Numbered from the stretch's first letter, positions 37,446 to 48,361 are shown. The stretch: DNA of 64,000 bases from CAVPDG01 sp963702535 (GCA_963702535.1 CAVPDG010000022.1:62001-126000), one strand, 5' to 3'. Notes: generated by a model not told the origin, from the sequence alone. A program made the numbers and translations.

Positions 37446-38697
37446 GCTCGACGGCGCGCCCAATGCCATCCTCGCGGCGAATGGCTTCACCTAACTGCTG
37501 GGCGCGGGCGCGCATCGCCGCATCTGTCGCCGCCCGATGCAGCGCCGCAGCGAGCTTTTCGGCGCTAAGGCTGCGCTGGGGGAGAGCAGGCGGAGCAACA
37601 CCCAAGGCGGCGAGGCGCTCGCCCCAGAAGAACTGGTCCACTGCCAGAGGGGCAATGACCGAGGGCAACCCGGCGCGCAGAGCGGCAGCCGTGGTGCCAG
37701 CACCGCCGTGATGCACCACCGCCGAAAGGCGCGGGAACAGCCAGCCATGTGGGACGCTGGCAGCAGGGAAAACGGCAGGGGGCAAATTACTGCCAGCCAA
37801 TAACTGCGGCGGAAATGAAAGGACGGCGCGCTGCCCGGCAACTTCCAGAGCGCGGCAGATGGCAGCGAGCATCTGCAGCGGCTGGCGCGTGCCCGGGCTG
37901 CCAAATCCGATATACACGGGGGGCGCGCCGGCATCGAGGAAGCGCAGCAGCTCCGGCGGAGGGACCCAGGCGGAAGGCTCATCCAGGAACCAGTAACCGG
38001 TCACCTGGTGCCAGGGGGACCAATCGGCAGGCGGGGGTACAACGTGCGGGCTAAAAGCGTAGAGGATGGGCGCCGGAGCGGTATAGAGGCGGGCATACGG
38101 GCTGGCGAGGGAAAGAGGCGACAGGCGTAGGCTGGTCGCCCGCCAGCGGTTGATGACGCCGCGCCAGGGCAACCACATCGCTTGCTCTACCAGGCGGTAC
38201 GAGAGGGCATTGCAGGCGCCGCCCAGAGAAAATTGGACCGGCAACAAGGCGCTGGGGAAGCAGCGCGTGCGGCTGAAGGGCTGCAAGAAACACCACAAGC
38301 AGGGAACACCGAGCGCCTCGGCGATGTGCGCGCCCCAGGTGGCGGCAAGACCGATCACCAGCGCCTCAGCGCCCTGGCAGGCATTCCAGGCGCTCTCAAG
38401 CATGCGGCTATACAACGGACGAGCAGCTTGCAGAAAGCGCAGGCTGCCGCGGACGCTGCGCAGCCAACTACCGTCGAAGGTGAGCGCCGACTGCCCGCCG
38501 GGAGCTGCCATCAAATCGCTCGGGTTGCCTTCCACAAGCCGGAAGGGAAGCCCCAAAGACTCCACCCACAGCTGATATGCGGCGTGAGTGGCGACGCTCA
38601 CCCTGTAACCGGCGGACTGCAGGGCTAAGCCAAGCGCCAGGTAGGGCTGGATATCGCCGCGCGTGCCGCTCGCCAGGATGACGATCATTTTAGCCAT
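37426..38697 (-). CDS. GT1 glycosyltransferase, sterol/macrolide-glucosyltransferase-like
   Basis: 423 residues, GT-B fold. N-terminal MIVILASGTRGDIQPYLALGLAL is the typical start of UGT80/MGT-like glycosyltransferases; the C-terminal donor-binding site is VVHHGGAGTTAAALRAGLPSVIAPLAVDQFFWGERL. It would transfer a sugar from a nucleotide sugar to a lipid or polyketide acceptor in the cytosol. It follows a methyltransferase gene with a 22-base gap, so the pair may decorate the same lipophilic acceptor. Confidence 0.9.
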   Translation of the reverse strand: MAKMIVILASGTRGDIQPYLALGLALQSAGYRVSVATHAAYQLWVESLGLPFRLVEGNPSDLMAAPGGQSALTFDGSWLRSVRGSLRFLQAARPLYSRMLESAWNACQGAEALVIGLAATWGAHIAEALGVPCLWCFLQPFSRTRCFPSALLPVQFSLGGACNALSYRLVEQAMWLPWRGVINRWRATSLRLSPLSLASPYARLYTAPAPILYAFSPHVVPPPADWSPWHQVTGYWFLDEPSAWVPPPELLRFLDAGAPPVYIGFGSPGTRQPLQMLAAICRALEVAGQRAVLSFPPQLLAGSNLPPAVFPAASVPHGWLFPRLSAVVHHGGAGTTAAALRAGLPSVIAPLAVDQFFWGERLAALGVAPPALPQRSLSAEKLAAALHRAATDAAMRARAQQLGEAIRREDGIGRAVELIRAQV

Positions 38698-38719
38698 GAG
38701 GCAACCGGCAAGCTGATCA

Positions 38720-39593
38720 TCACTCCCCTCTCTCGAAACAGAGCAGCCGGTAGCTGATCCAGCCGTGCATTAAGCACTGCTGCAATGCCATGCTCCCCAA
38801 CATGCTGGGCAAGATGGCATGCCGGACAGGCAGCCGCTCGCCCAGGCTGAGCAAAGCAGAGGCAAGCGCAGCGGGCAAAGCGCGCAGGCGCAGGTGCGGA
38901 GTCAGGTCGATCTCCTGGATGAGGTGAAGTCCCTGGTTCAGCGCCAGGTCTACCACCTGGGCAGGCGCGCACAAATTGGGCGTATGCCAGCCGTGACGGT
39001 AGGCTTCCAGCCAGCGGTGCGCGCGCCGGCTGCTGCTGCTCAGGCACAGGACTTTGCGCCAGGAAGTCATCGATCAGGATCAGCCTGCCGCCGGGATAGA
39101 GCAGACGGGCAGCCTGGGCGAGATAGCGCTGCGGGTCAACAGCATGGACGAAGGCTTCAACCGAATAGACCAGGTCGAAGCCCACCGGCAGGGGTGGGGC
39201 GAGGAAATCTGCTTCGACAAACAGGCAGGATCGATCCAGCCCAAGCTGGCCGGCGCGCCGCCAAGCCAGGCGCGCCTGGATGGGGCTGATCGTCAGTCCC
39301 ACGCCCAGGGCTGGCTTAGGAAGGCGCTCGAGCAGGTAGAAAAGCGTGCCGCCAATCCCGCAACCCAGGTCGAGCAGGCGCAGGCAGCCGGAAGCGTTGA
39401 TGCCTTGCGCTGCAGCGAGGAGCAAGCGGTTGGAGGCGTTGAGGGCATCGTCCTGGGTCTCGATGCCTTCCATCCACAGAGCGCGGTGGATGGAATAAGC
39501 CGCAGGCGAGCTGCCCAGGGCGAAGAACAGCCGCGTGTTCTGCTCATAATAACGACGGATGGACTGGGTGGTGCGGGGCGGGCGCTCGGGCAT
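38720..39593 (-). CDS. SAM-dependent methyltransferase (frameshifted)
   Basis: About 291 residues. Class I methyltransferase: motif I LRLLDLGCGIGGTLFYLLE, GVGLTISPIQARLA, VEADFLAPPLP (motif II) and VYSVEAFVHAVDPQRYLAQA, LLYPGGRLILIDDFLA (motif III). A break near 39050 moves the C-terminal ~110 residues (RRAHRWLEAYRHGWHTPNL) to another frame. The layout resembles sterol C-24 or tocopherol methyltransferases. Upstream partner of the GT1 gene in the same direction. Confidence 0.85.
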
Positions 39594-39765
39594 GACCGGC
39601 GGGTAAAACGCAAGGCGGAGATCGATAAAGGACAGGCTGGCAGGTGGCAGGCAGGCAAGATGACGGCCTGTTTCCCATGCATCAGCGCAGTAAGATTATA
39701 ACGCAGGCAGGCAGAGGCGGGCTGGCAAACAGTATTGCAAGCCATAGGGCGCCCGGAAGCGCGCT

Positions 39766-39774
39766 TGTTATAAT
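39766..39774 (+). promoter_or_regulatory. Extended -10 promoter of GT-C gene
   Basis: TGTTATAAT, a perfect extended -10 box, 27 bases before ATG 39802. No good -35 box is seen. Confidence 0.55.
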
Positions 39775-39801
39775 CAAACCGATCACTTTGCAGGGTCACG
39801 C

Positions 39802-41487
39802 ATGGCGCCTCCATCTATCAGCCAACAGACCAACTTCCAACGTTTCTTCAGTAAGCTGAGCGCGGCGCGCGCTGGGCTGAGGGCGTATGACAACTGGGCG
39901 GTTTTTGTACTGGCCTGGGCGGTGGTCTTTGGGGGCATCGTGCGGCTGCTGCCGGTGTGGGGCGGCATAGCGCCGGTGAACGACGGCGGGCTCTTCTATA
40001 GCATGACCCAGGAGCTGCAAGCGGCGCACTTCGGACTGCCGTGGTACTCTGCCTATAACGCCGCTCAAATCCCCTACGCCTATCCCCCGCTCTCCTTCTA
40101 CGTCATGGGGCTGGCAAACGCGGCAAGCCACATCCCGCTGCTGGCGCTTTACCAGTGGTTGCCGCCGCTGCTCAGCATCCTGACCATCCCGGCGTTTTAC
40201 CTGCTGGCAAAGCTGCTGCTCAGATCCGGCATGGAGGCGTCGCTGGCTACGGTCGCCTTTGCCATGTTACCGCGCTCTTACAAGTGGATGGTGATGGGCG
40301 GGGGCGCGCCGCGCGCCCTGGGGATGCTGTTCTCACTGCTGGCGCTGTACAGCCTGGCAAAAATGCTCAGCAGCGACCAAAAGCGATGGATCGCCCTGAC
40401 CACCCTGCTGGCTGCCCTGGTGTGCCTCACCCACCCGGAATGGGCGCTTCATACGGCGTTTATTATGGGGCTGTTCTGGCTGTTTTTAGGGCGCAACCGC
40501 AAGAACGCACTCAAAATGGCGATCGTGGCGCTGGGGGTGGTGATGCTGACCGCGCCGTGGTGGGGCACGGTAGTATACCGGCACGGCTTAGAACCGTACC
40601 TCTCAGCGCTGCACACCGGAGGGAGGAACAGCCTGTTCTGGGTGCCGCTGCTGATCTTCAACTTTGCTGAAGAGCCATATATCGGGCTGCTTTCCGTATT
40701 GACCCTGCTGGGACTGCTGGTGAGCCTGTACAAGAAGAATTGGCTGCTGCCAGTCTGGCTGATCCTGCCCTTTTTTGTGGAGCTGCGCAATGCCGCCACC
40801 GTAGTCACCGCCCCGATGGCGATGCTCGCCAGCATCGGCGTCTGCGAGGCGCTGATCCCTGGATTCCGCTGGCTGGAGAGGCAGGCAAAAAACTCATCGG
40901 AGGAGCTCAAGCCGTTTTCGAGCCAGAAGGAATGGAACGATGCCTTCAACCGGAGTGGGATCTTGAAAGGACTGCTGGCATTCTTGCTGGTTTACTCGCT
41001 GATCAGCGCCATTCGCATTTCCTACGAGCTCACCTACCTGAGACTGACGGCAGAAGATCGGACTGCCCTGCAGTGGGTAGCCGACAACACGCCCAAAGGC
41101 AGCCGCTTCATGGTGGTGGGAAAAGGCGGCTACTTCGAGATGCCGCTACAGGAGTGGTTCCCGGCGCTAACCGGGCGCGCCAACCTGGGAGTTGTGCAGG
41201 GCTACGAATGGATAGCCGGGGAAGATTTTCCGTACAGGGTCGCTTATTACATCGAAGCTGCCAAATGCGCGTGGAGCACGGTGCAATGTCTCGACCAATG
41301 GGTAGCTGATAACCACACCAGCTACGATTACGTGTGGGTGCACCAGCGCGAATACAAGGCGCCTGAATATGCACAACAGGGGATCGGGGCGCTGCTAGAA
41401 ACCTCGCTGCAGAACTCGGAAGGCTTTTCGCTGGTGTTCGAATCACCCAATATTAAAGTATACAAACACTTAGAAACAACCCGGTAA
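39802..41487 (+). CDS. GT-C type membrane glycosyltransferase-like protein
   Basis: 561 residues with about ten membrane helices over the first 400, then an extracytoplasmic C-terminal domain (YLRLTAEDRTALQWVADNTP, FEMPLQEWFPALTGR). The first loop has an acidic residue in a NDGGLFYS context where GT-C enzymes carry their catalytic Asp. It would use a polyprenyl-phosphate sugar to glycosylate an envelope component. Its TAA overlaps the next ATG (TAATG), so both are cotranslated. Exact family uncertain. Confidence 0.78.
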   Translation: MAPPSISQQTNFQRFFSKLSAARAGLRAYDNWAVFVLAWAVVFGGIVRLLPVWGGIAPVNDGGLFYSMTQELQAAHFGLPWYSAYNAAQIPYAYPPLSFYVMGLANAASHIPLLALYQWLPPLLSILTIPAFYLLAKLLLRSGMEASLATVAFAMLPRSYKWMVMGGGAPRALGMLFSLLALYSLAKMLSSDQKRWIALTTLLAALVCLTHPEWALHTAFIMGLFWLFLGRNRKNALKMAIVALGVVMLTAPWWGTVVYRHGLEPYLSALHTGGRNSLFWVPLLIFNFAEEPYIGLLSVLTLLGLLVSLYKKNWLLPVWLILPFFVELRNAATVVTAPMAMLASIGVCEALIPGFRWLERQAKNSSEELKPFSSQKEWNDAFNRSGILKGLLAFLLVYSLISAIRISYELTYLRLTAEDRTALQWVADNTPKGSRFMVVGKGGYFEMPLQEWFPALTGRANLGVVQGYEWIAGEDFPYRVAYYIEAAKCAWSTVQCLDQWVADNHTSYDYVWVHQREYKAPEYAQQGIGALLETSLQNSEGFSLVFESPNIKVYKHLETTR

Positions 41488-42920
41488 TGTATGCCTTCGT
41501 CTGCATCCTGCTGCTCGTAGCGGCATTCGTGCTGCGCTTTGCCCGGCTGGGCGGCGCAAGCCTGTGGATCGATGAAGCCTTCGTGGGCTGGTTTACAGAC
41601 CATACCTGGAGCGGATTGCTCTACACGCTGCACCTGGACGGCGGCAACCTGCCGGCGCATTTCCTGATCGTCAAGCTGATCACGGGGGCGCTGGGGACGA
41701 GCGAGCTCAGCCTGCGCCTGTTCTCGGCGCTGTGCGGCGTGGTAGCCGTCCTGCTGGCAATGATCCTGGGCAGGATGGTGGGGAACAAGCCAGGCAGCCT
41801 GGCTGCCGGCTGGCTGTGGACGTTCAGCCCGATGGCGATCTGGTACGCCCGGGATGCCAAGCCCTACGCCTTCAGCGCCACACTGGCGCTGGCGCTGCTC
41901 ATCGTCTATGTCAGCTATCTCAGGAAGCAGAAGAGGGCTTATGCGCTGCTGGCGTTTGCGCTGCTGGTGGTCGGCTCGTTCAGCCACTATTATTTCTTCC
42001 TGGTCATCATGGGGTTGATCCTGCTGGCGATGGCAGAAATGCCCAGGCAGCCTCTCTTTTTCCGCAAGTGGTTCCTGCTCTCGCTGCTGGCGCTGGCGCC
42101 GCTGGCAGGCTGGCTGGCATGGTTTTTCAGCCAACCCAACCCGGCTGTGGGCATTGGCTGGATCGAGCGACCGGGGTTATCCGATATCCCGCAAACCGCC
42201 TGGAACCTGCTCTCCGGCTACGGCGGCGAGCTGGCGTTCCAGACGACGCTGTTTGGCGCAACGGCGCTTGCCCTGACCGGCGCGGGGATCTTCAGCGGGA
42301 AAGGGCTTACGCTGTCCAGATTATCTTTCGTAATGGGAGTGCTGGCTCCTATCGTGGCGGTGTGGGCGATCTCGCAAAGAAGACCGATCTACATGGACCG
42401 TTATTTCATCGTACTGCTGCCGTTTGCCACCATACCCCTCAGCGAGGGAGCGCAATGGACCTGGAAGTTCCTGGCGCAAAAAACACCCGCCCGATCCCAC
42501 AAGGTCCTGGCAGGAGCGGCGCTGGCGGGATTGGTTGGAATTGGTCTGCTGGCAGCCGCGCAAGTATTCGGCGCGGAGCGCTACGCCCGCGAGGATTGGC
42601 GCGGGCTGGCGCGGCGCCTGAGCACGAGCAGCGAGGCGGCGCCGCAAATATGGATGCTGGATGCGGAAGCGGTGGTGCCTTTGCGTTATTATTATCGCGG
42701 AAATATGAGCTTTATCGATGCCAGCCAGCCGCCGGTGTGCCACGATCCCTGCTGGTACGTGATGCGACAGCCCTACACCGCTACCCATGCCTTTGCCCAA
42801 GGCGTCACCCCGGCGGGGCGACCGTGGAAACCCAGGCTCCCGGAAGGTTGCGCCTTGCGCGAGGCATGGGAAAGCCCCTCCGGACTGGCTTTGTGGCAGG
42901 TTGCCTGCACAGGCGACTGA
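41487..42920 (+). CDS. GT39/PMT-like membrane glycosyltransferase
   Basis: 477 residues, about ten membrane helices. The first extracytoplasmic loop holds the GT-C/GT39 signature LRFARLGGASLWIDEAFVGWF with the catalytic-type D-E pair, and FSPMAIWYARDAKPYAFSATLAL matches the second conserved loop of ArnT/PMT-like enzymes. A short C-terminal extracytoplasmic domain follows (CHDPCWYVMRQPY with a Cys pair). It is translationally coupled to the preceding GT-C-like gene. Confidence 0.88.
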   Translation: MYAFVCILLLVAAFVLRFARLGGASLWIDEAFVGWFTDHTWSGLLYTLHLDGGNLPAHFLIVKLITGALGTSELSLRLFSALCGVVAVLLAMILGRMVGNKPGSLAAGWLWTFSPMAIWYARDAKPYAFSATLALALLIVYVSYLRKQKRAYALLAFALLVVGSFSHYYFFLVIMGLILLAMAEMPRQPLFFRKWFLLSLLALAPLAGWLAWFFSQPNPAVGIGWIERPGLSDIPQTAWNLLSGYGGELAFQTTLFGATALALTGAGIFSGKGLTLSRLSFVMGVLAPIVAVWAISQRRPIYMDRYFIVLLPFATIPLSEGAQWTWKFLAQKTPARSHKVLAGAALAGLVGIGLLAAAQVFGAERYAREDWRGLARRLSTSSEAAPQIWMLDAEAVVPLRYYYRGNMSFIDASQPPVCHDPCWYVMRQPYTATHAFAQGVTPAGRPWKPRLPEGCALREAWESPSGLALWQVACTGD

Positions 42921-43010
42921 GGCCGCGCAGCTGTACCTGATCCACAACCCGCTCATCCCGGCAGAGAGTTGTCATGTATAATCTGCGCATTCTACCCACA
43001 GAAGGCGCAT

Positions 43011-43847
43011 ATGAGAGACAGTACCGCACTCCCCGACCTGCAAATGCTGCCAACTGGCAACCTGGTGCCGCACGAGGATTACGACCCACGCCGCATCGAA
43101 AAGCTCAGCCAGCGCTTGCAAAACGAAGGCATTCTGAAGAATCCCCCTATCGCAGCCGCTATCCCCGGCGAGGCGCGCTACGTGGTGCTCGATGGGGCAA
43201 ACCGGGTCATCTCTTTCAGCCAGCTTCGCATCCCGCATATCGTCGCGCAATTGGTCAGCTATGACGATCCGGGCATAAGCCTGGACACCTGGTACCACGT
43301 GGTCTCCGGCATGCCGCTGGGCGAGTTCGAAGAGGGGCTGGCGCAAGTGGCGGGGATGAAACTGGTGGGATGCACGCTGGGCGAGGCGCGGCAAGCGCTG
43401 GATTGCGGGGAAGCCGCAGCTTACATCATCACGCAAGGGGGCGTGCGCCAGGTGCCCTGCCCGACCGGCTGCGATGCGCATGACCTGGGCTTGCTGAACG
43501 CCCTGGTTGGGGCGTACAAGGGAAAGGCGGATATCTACCGCGCCTCCAACAACTCCTGGGAGCTGCAGGCGCCGACTTACCCGCGTATCACCGCGCTGGT
43601 GATCTTCCCGCGCTACCGCCCGCAGGATATCCTTCAGGCAGCCCAGAATGGAGACCGCTTCCCAAGCGGGATCACGCGGCATGTCATCCCCAACCGGGCG
43701 CTCAACATCAATATCCCCCTGGAAGTCCTGGCTGCGGATTGGTCGCTGGAGCAAAAGCGGCAGTGGCTGCAAGATTGGCGGATGGAGCGGCTGGCAGCCA
43801 ACGCCATCCGCTACTACGCCGAGCCGACGTTCTCCTTCAACGAGTGA
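43011..43847 (+). CDS. ParB/sulfiredoxin-fold protein, SbnI/SerK-like
   Basis: 278 residues from ATG 43011, with GAAGG upstream and TATAAT at 42977-42982. The first ~85 residues look like a ParB N-terminal/sulfiredoxin fold: LVPHEDYDPRRIEKLSQRL, GILKNPPIAAAI, YVVLDGANRVISF. This arrangement also occurs in SbnI and the free serine kinase SerK, where LDGxxR binds nucleotide. No helix-turn-helix is clear, and residues 100-278 are unlike ParB (GVRQVPCPTGCDAHDLGLL, WELQAPTYPRITALVIFPRY). It stands alone, so chromosome segregation is unlikely. A metabolic kinase or regulator is possible. Confidence 0.65.
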   Translation: MRDSTALPDLQMLPTGNLVPHEDYDPRRIEKLSQRLQNEGILKNPPIAAAIPGEARYVVLDGANRVISFSQLRIPHIVAQLVSYDDPGISLDTWYHVVSGMPLGEFEEGLAQVAGMKLVGCTLGEARQALDCGEAAAYIITQGGVRQVPCPTGCDAHDLGLLNALVGAYKGKADIYRASNNSWELQAPTYPRITALVIFPRYRPQDILQAAQNGDRFPSGITRHVIPNRALNINIPLEVLAADWSLEQKRQWLQDWRMERLAANAIRYYAEPTFSFNE

Positions 43848-43858
43848 GATGGGACGAA

Positions 43859-43892
43859 AAAAGGGCGCAGGACCTTTCCTGCGCCCTTTTTA
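43859..43892. terminator. Rho-independent terminator
   Basis: Stem AAAGGGCGCAGGA / TCCTGCGCCCTTT with a 4-base loop (CCTT), between the ParB-like gene and the convergent phosphatase gene. Confidence 0.85.
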
Positions 43893-43911
43893 TTACAGGG
43901 GATCTAATCCG

Positions 43912-46900
43912 TTATGGGGTCACCACCGGGCAAACCGTTGCACCACTGGTGGTGCAGACGATGCGCCCCTGGATAGCCGGGCTGACCGGCGTGCGGGCGG
44001 TGATGAAGTCCGCCAGCACCTGGTCCATGGGACCCTGGGTGGTGCCACGGATGTAGACGTTCGGATACCCATCGCCGCCGGTCGCCATGAAGTCGTTCTC
44101 GGCGATGCGTGTAGGTGGAGGCGGCGGTCAGATCGACCGGGGCGCCGGTGCAGCTACCATCGGCTGCCTGGCGCACGGCGCTGAGCACGCGGCTGCCAAC
44201 CGGGGCGGAGATATCGTAGGTGAAGCACAGACCGGAGACCTGCGGGAACTTCCCGTTGGCGGTTGGCATGGCTGAGACGCCGTTCTCCAGGAAGGTCTTG
44301 AGCTCGGCTCCGCTGATGCTCACGGTGAAGACGACATTGCCAAACGGGAGCACGCCAAACACCGAGCCGCGCGTGATGGGATACGGCGGAGGCGTGTAGG
44401 GCGGGCAGAAGTCGCTGGGGTTGTCCGTCGTCGGGCAGGTCAGGTCAGCGCGCAGACCGCCCGAGTTGGTGATGGCAAAGTCGGTGTTGTAGGTGATGCG
44501 TATGGCATCGGCTGCCAGGTTGCCAACCAGAGACTCGCACAGGCGCCCATCGCTCCTGCCACAGGCATCGGCGCGCGGTACGTAGCGCGACGAGCTACCG
44601 ATGACGGTGCTGAAGATCGGGGCGAGCTGTGCATTCAGGTCGTTGATGATTGCCTGGATGGCTGGATCGGGTGTGACACCGATGTTCCACGGCTTGTGGT
44701 AATCGCCCGTCTTGTAGATGACAGCCTTGGTCTTGGAGTCCACCACCACGCGGATGCGCGAGAAGCGGTAGCCTGCATTGACGTTCTCGTTGAGCAGCAT
44801 GCCATTGGGCAGGGAAGCAACGTACTGGGTGTGCGTATGCCCGCCGATGATAACCGGCACGCCCTCGAGCCCGTTAGCGATATCCACCAGTGGGCTCTGG
44901 GTCAGATCGGGCATGGTCACGGTGCCCAGGTTGGCGCCCTGATGCCCAATGGCGATAACGGCTTTCAGCCTGTTCTCCTCCTTGACCTTCGCCACCTCAG
45001 CGTTGACCGCGGCAACCGGATCAGTGATCACGAACGGATCCAGGTATCCGGGGAAGATGAGGGTCGGCAGCTCGGTCAGGGTGAAACCGACCACGCCCAG
45101 CTTGAAGCCGTCGAACTCGTAGATGTGGGATGGCGTCCATTCTGCCGGCGGCAGACCGGTAGCCGGGTCGATGGCATTGGCGGTTAAGTAGGGGAAGTCC
45201 GCCAGCGGGATGAGCTCGGTGCGCAGGTATTCCTGCCCACGGTCGAACTCGTGGTTCCCCAGGACGTTACCGTCCACGCCCATCATGTTGGCAAGCTCGA
45301 TGGTGGGCTTGTCACCGAAGAAATTCGAGATGGGTGGGGTAGCCCCGACCAGGTCGCCAGCCGAGAGCGTGATCGAGCCATCCTTGGCTTCGGCGCGGTA
45401 CCAGTCGAACCACGGTTTCAGGTAGGCAGCGCCGCCGATGGAGTAGGCGGGTGCAGAGAAGGTATCGGCTGTCTGGCTGAGCGGGGTAAGCTGCCCGTGG
45501 AAGTCACTGATGGTGAGGATGGTGGCTTCCTTGAAGCGGGTTGGAGAATTGAACAGCTCGTAGAGGATGCGACCGCGGGCATTGACCGGTCCCGGGATAC
45601 CCATCATGAAGGAGATGGTGGGCGCCAGGTCAATGGCGCGGATGCCAGCAACGGGGTCCTGCTTCTTGATGCCCATGCCAGCTGCCACGAAGGTGGCGTG
45701 CATGTTGACGTCCGACGCCAGGTCGACCGTCTCAGGCAGGTAGCCGTGCTGACCGAAGAACTGGGAGAAGGCGATCGTCTGCCCGAGGGTAGCAGCGTCG
45801 AACTGGTAGGGCGGCTTGAGAACCACCACCACATCGCCGCTGCGGTTGGGATGCAGCGAGTCGCTGCCATCGACGTTGCGCAGCTCTTCTTTCATCAAGA
45901 TTTTCAGGACAACCTGTGCTCCGGGATTGGCCGGGTCGGTCAGGTTCGTGAAGGCATTGATCGACCGCCGTGCGGACCTGCTCGTAGGTGGTCCCTGTTG
46001 GAAGGGTTTGGTTGACATAGATCTGGGCGGTGCCGCCAGCCCAGCAGACCTTTGCCAGGTTGATGGCGCCCGTGCCAGTGCCATTGCGGCAGTTGCTGAA
46101 GACCTCGGCTGGTAGCGCCGTGTAGCGCAGTTGCCAGCAGTCCTGCATCGAACAGCACCTTGCCAGCGTTGACTGCCAGCCACTGCGCGCCAAAGCCGTG
46201 ATCGGATGAGGCGATGACGGTAGCCGAGCGCATCCACATGCGAGCGAGGGCGAGAGTCTGGTCGGCTTCAGCGTAGGCGTCCTTGAGGTATCCTTCGGCA
46301 ATCTCAGGGGTGATCAGCCTGCCGTACGAGTAGTAATTGTTGTAGTACGGGTTGGCGATGCCATTGACCATCGGAGTGGTCAACCCCAGGAACATGTGCG
46401 AGAACTCGTCTGTAACCGGGTTGCCCAGCAGCAGCAGGTCGGGCTTGACGTTGAGGACACGGATGATGTAATCGAAGTAGGCGAAGTGCGCCTCTTTCCA
46501 CATCAACCCCTGCTCGACATAAGTATCTGCATCCACGAGACCCAACTCAAAGATAGCATAGTCGGCGGCGGTGGAGGAGGGGAAGTTAGCGTTGAGGTAT
46601 TCTTCAAAGTCCGCCGACCCCGTAGCGCCTAATGCATTGTAGGTGGCAACTGCACGGGCAGCCGAAGTGAAGAACAGGCTGAACTTGCTCAAGTCGGGCT
46701 CGAAGAGCATGGCTTTGACATAAAAGCCAGCCGTTTTACCCGCCGGGTTCGCCAGGGTGACCTTGATATCCGCCCACTCTTTCGACATGAGATCTTCAAC
46801 GACAGCCTGGCTGCCATCTTTTACGGCGGCAGCGGGGACGATCATGATCTTGTTATAGGTAGGCGCATCGTCGTTGATCGTATCGTAAACATAGAAGTCG

Positions 46901-47620
46901 TACTGGTCATTGGCGAATGACCGGAACCGCGGGAGAGCCGCTGGTGTAGGATCCCAGATCGAATGTACCTTGCTTGGGTGGGCTGTAGCTGGCGGGCACA
47001 TTGGTCCAGCCAGCGGCGTCTGCCAGGTCAAAGCGCTGGTACTGCACGCCAAAAGCATTGGCGCCCGCCGGCTGACCGGGCACATCCCAGTTGGTCCACA
47101 AGCCGCGGTTGGAGTAGAAGTTGCGGTAATCAACCACAGGACCCTGCAAGGGGGTCATTGTCCGCGATCCGCCGGACCACTCGAGCGAGACAACCTTCTT
47201 GCCGGCGCGCTCGGCGGCTTCAGCGATCGTCTCCGCCTGCAGTACGCCCGCCGAGAAAGCCGCGGTGCGGTTGCCAAAGCTATCGCCCTGGCGGAAGAAG
47301 GTGTTGTTGGTCGAGCCATGCTCGCTGGGGTAGGTGCCGGTGGCTAAAGTGTACCAGCCCACGCCGGTGTTGGGTGGGAAGGCTTGCACCAGACCATTCT
47401 CGCCTTTGACGCCGTTGCGCATCAACTGGGCGTAGGTGGGCATGATGCCCTCGGCAGCATATTCCTCCATCATATCGGGGCGCATGCCGTCGGCGGCAAA
47501 AAGGATAACCCGCTCAGCCAACGGCCATTTCATCCAGGCGGCCGCTCCACTGGCAGGTAATGCACCGGTGCTCAAAACCATCGCCAGGATCATGCACAAA
47601 TACAAAATTTTTATCTTCAT
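43912..47620 (-). CDS. Secreted alkaline phosphatase-type hydrolase fused to 5'-nucleotidase (four frameshifts)
   Basis: Restored length about 1235 residues from ATG 47620, with GAGGAG 8 bases upstream and a signal peptide (KIKILYLCMILAMVLSTG). Residues ~35-620 are an alkaline phosphatase/nucleotide pyrophosphatase domain: VILFAADGMRPDMM, PPNTGVGWYTLATGTYPSEHG and TVIASSDHGFGAQ supply metal ligands and a nucleophile. The second half is a UshA-type 5'-nucleotidase: LTISDFHGQL, SAGDLVGAT, GNHEFDRG, GGHTHTQYV, then the C-terminal domain with GNLAADAIR and TNSGGLRADL. One-base breaks lie near 46930, 46134, 45967 and 44112; each repair yields continuous homology. The stop is TAA 43912-43914. It likely scavenges phosphate or nucleosides outside the cell. 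Confidence 0.85.
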
Positions 47621-48261
47621 TTGGTTCACTCCTCACTGTGGGTCGAAATGGTTAGCTTCCAAACAATACAGTTTTTCAGGCGAGTGCAAGGCGAGCATCC
47701 CAACCACAACCCGTCAAGATGCGTCCTGCGCCCATGATGACCGTGTGCAATCCAGCTGTAGTTGCAGCAAAAATCCTCTTGCCGCAACGCCTGGCCGGTT
47801 GCAAAAGGCTCACGCCGTTAGAACCACCTCCCTTCTTGCTTGTTTGAATTTGGTCGACAATCTACCCTCCCCCCATGTCATGGGAAAAGCTACACCTGGA
47901 TGGAACGCCAGCATTGGCGAGCGATCAAATGATCCTCACCTCGGGAACATAAAATCCGAAATGGAGCGGAACCTGCTCTATTCCAGGCGTTGATGTAACC
48001 CAATCCGACCGGATCTCCCGACCCCACGAACCGACAGCCTGAGACATCATCTTCCCCTAGCTGGCTTTGTGAAATGCCACACTCAATACTACCTCTATTA
48101 TACAAAAATTCTTGATGAATTCAATACCCTTAACAATTAACGATGGGTCAAGAAGGGGTTAAATTCCTGATAACTTCCTGATAACGGGCTGGATTTATCC
48201 CGAATCGATTAACAAAGGGAGAATTAACCGCGTAATTGCGCCGAGGAAGCAACTGCAGAGA
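47621..48261. other. Long intergenic region without a recognisable gene
   Basis: About 640 bases between divergent genes. Only short frames without ribosome sites occur. The last 150 bases are AT-rich with several TTAACAATTAA-like runs, suitable for promoters of either side. No repeat family from elsewhere in the window is seen. Confidence 0.5.
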
Positions 48262-48289
48262 TTGACTTTTCGAAAACCTGGAGTATGAT
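48262..48289 (+). promoter_or_regulatory. Promoter of PIG-L gene
   Basis: TTGACT (48262-48267), 16-base spacer, TATGAT (48284-48289). The PIG-L ATG is 72 bases downstream. Confidence 0.6.
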
Positions 48290-48361
48290 ATAAGATGATT
48301 ATTGTCCGATTATCGTCAGAGGGACAGCTCTGGAGATCGATCACCCAGGAGGAAATCCACA

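Noticed and set aside
43011..43847. Chromosome-partition ParB partner for the ParA at 31666
   Set aside because: It is 9 kb away, has no clear HTH, and its C-terminal half does not resemble ParB.
47436..47993. 185-codon plus-strand frame over the phosphatase start and intergenic region
   Set aside because: No ribosome site, no motifs, and it starts antisense to a real signal-peptide gene.
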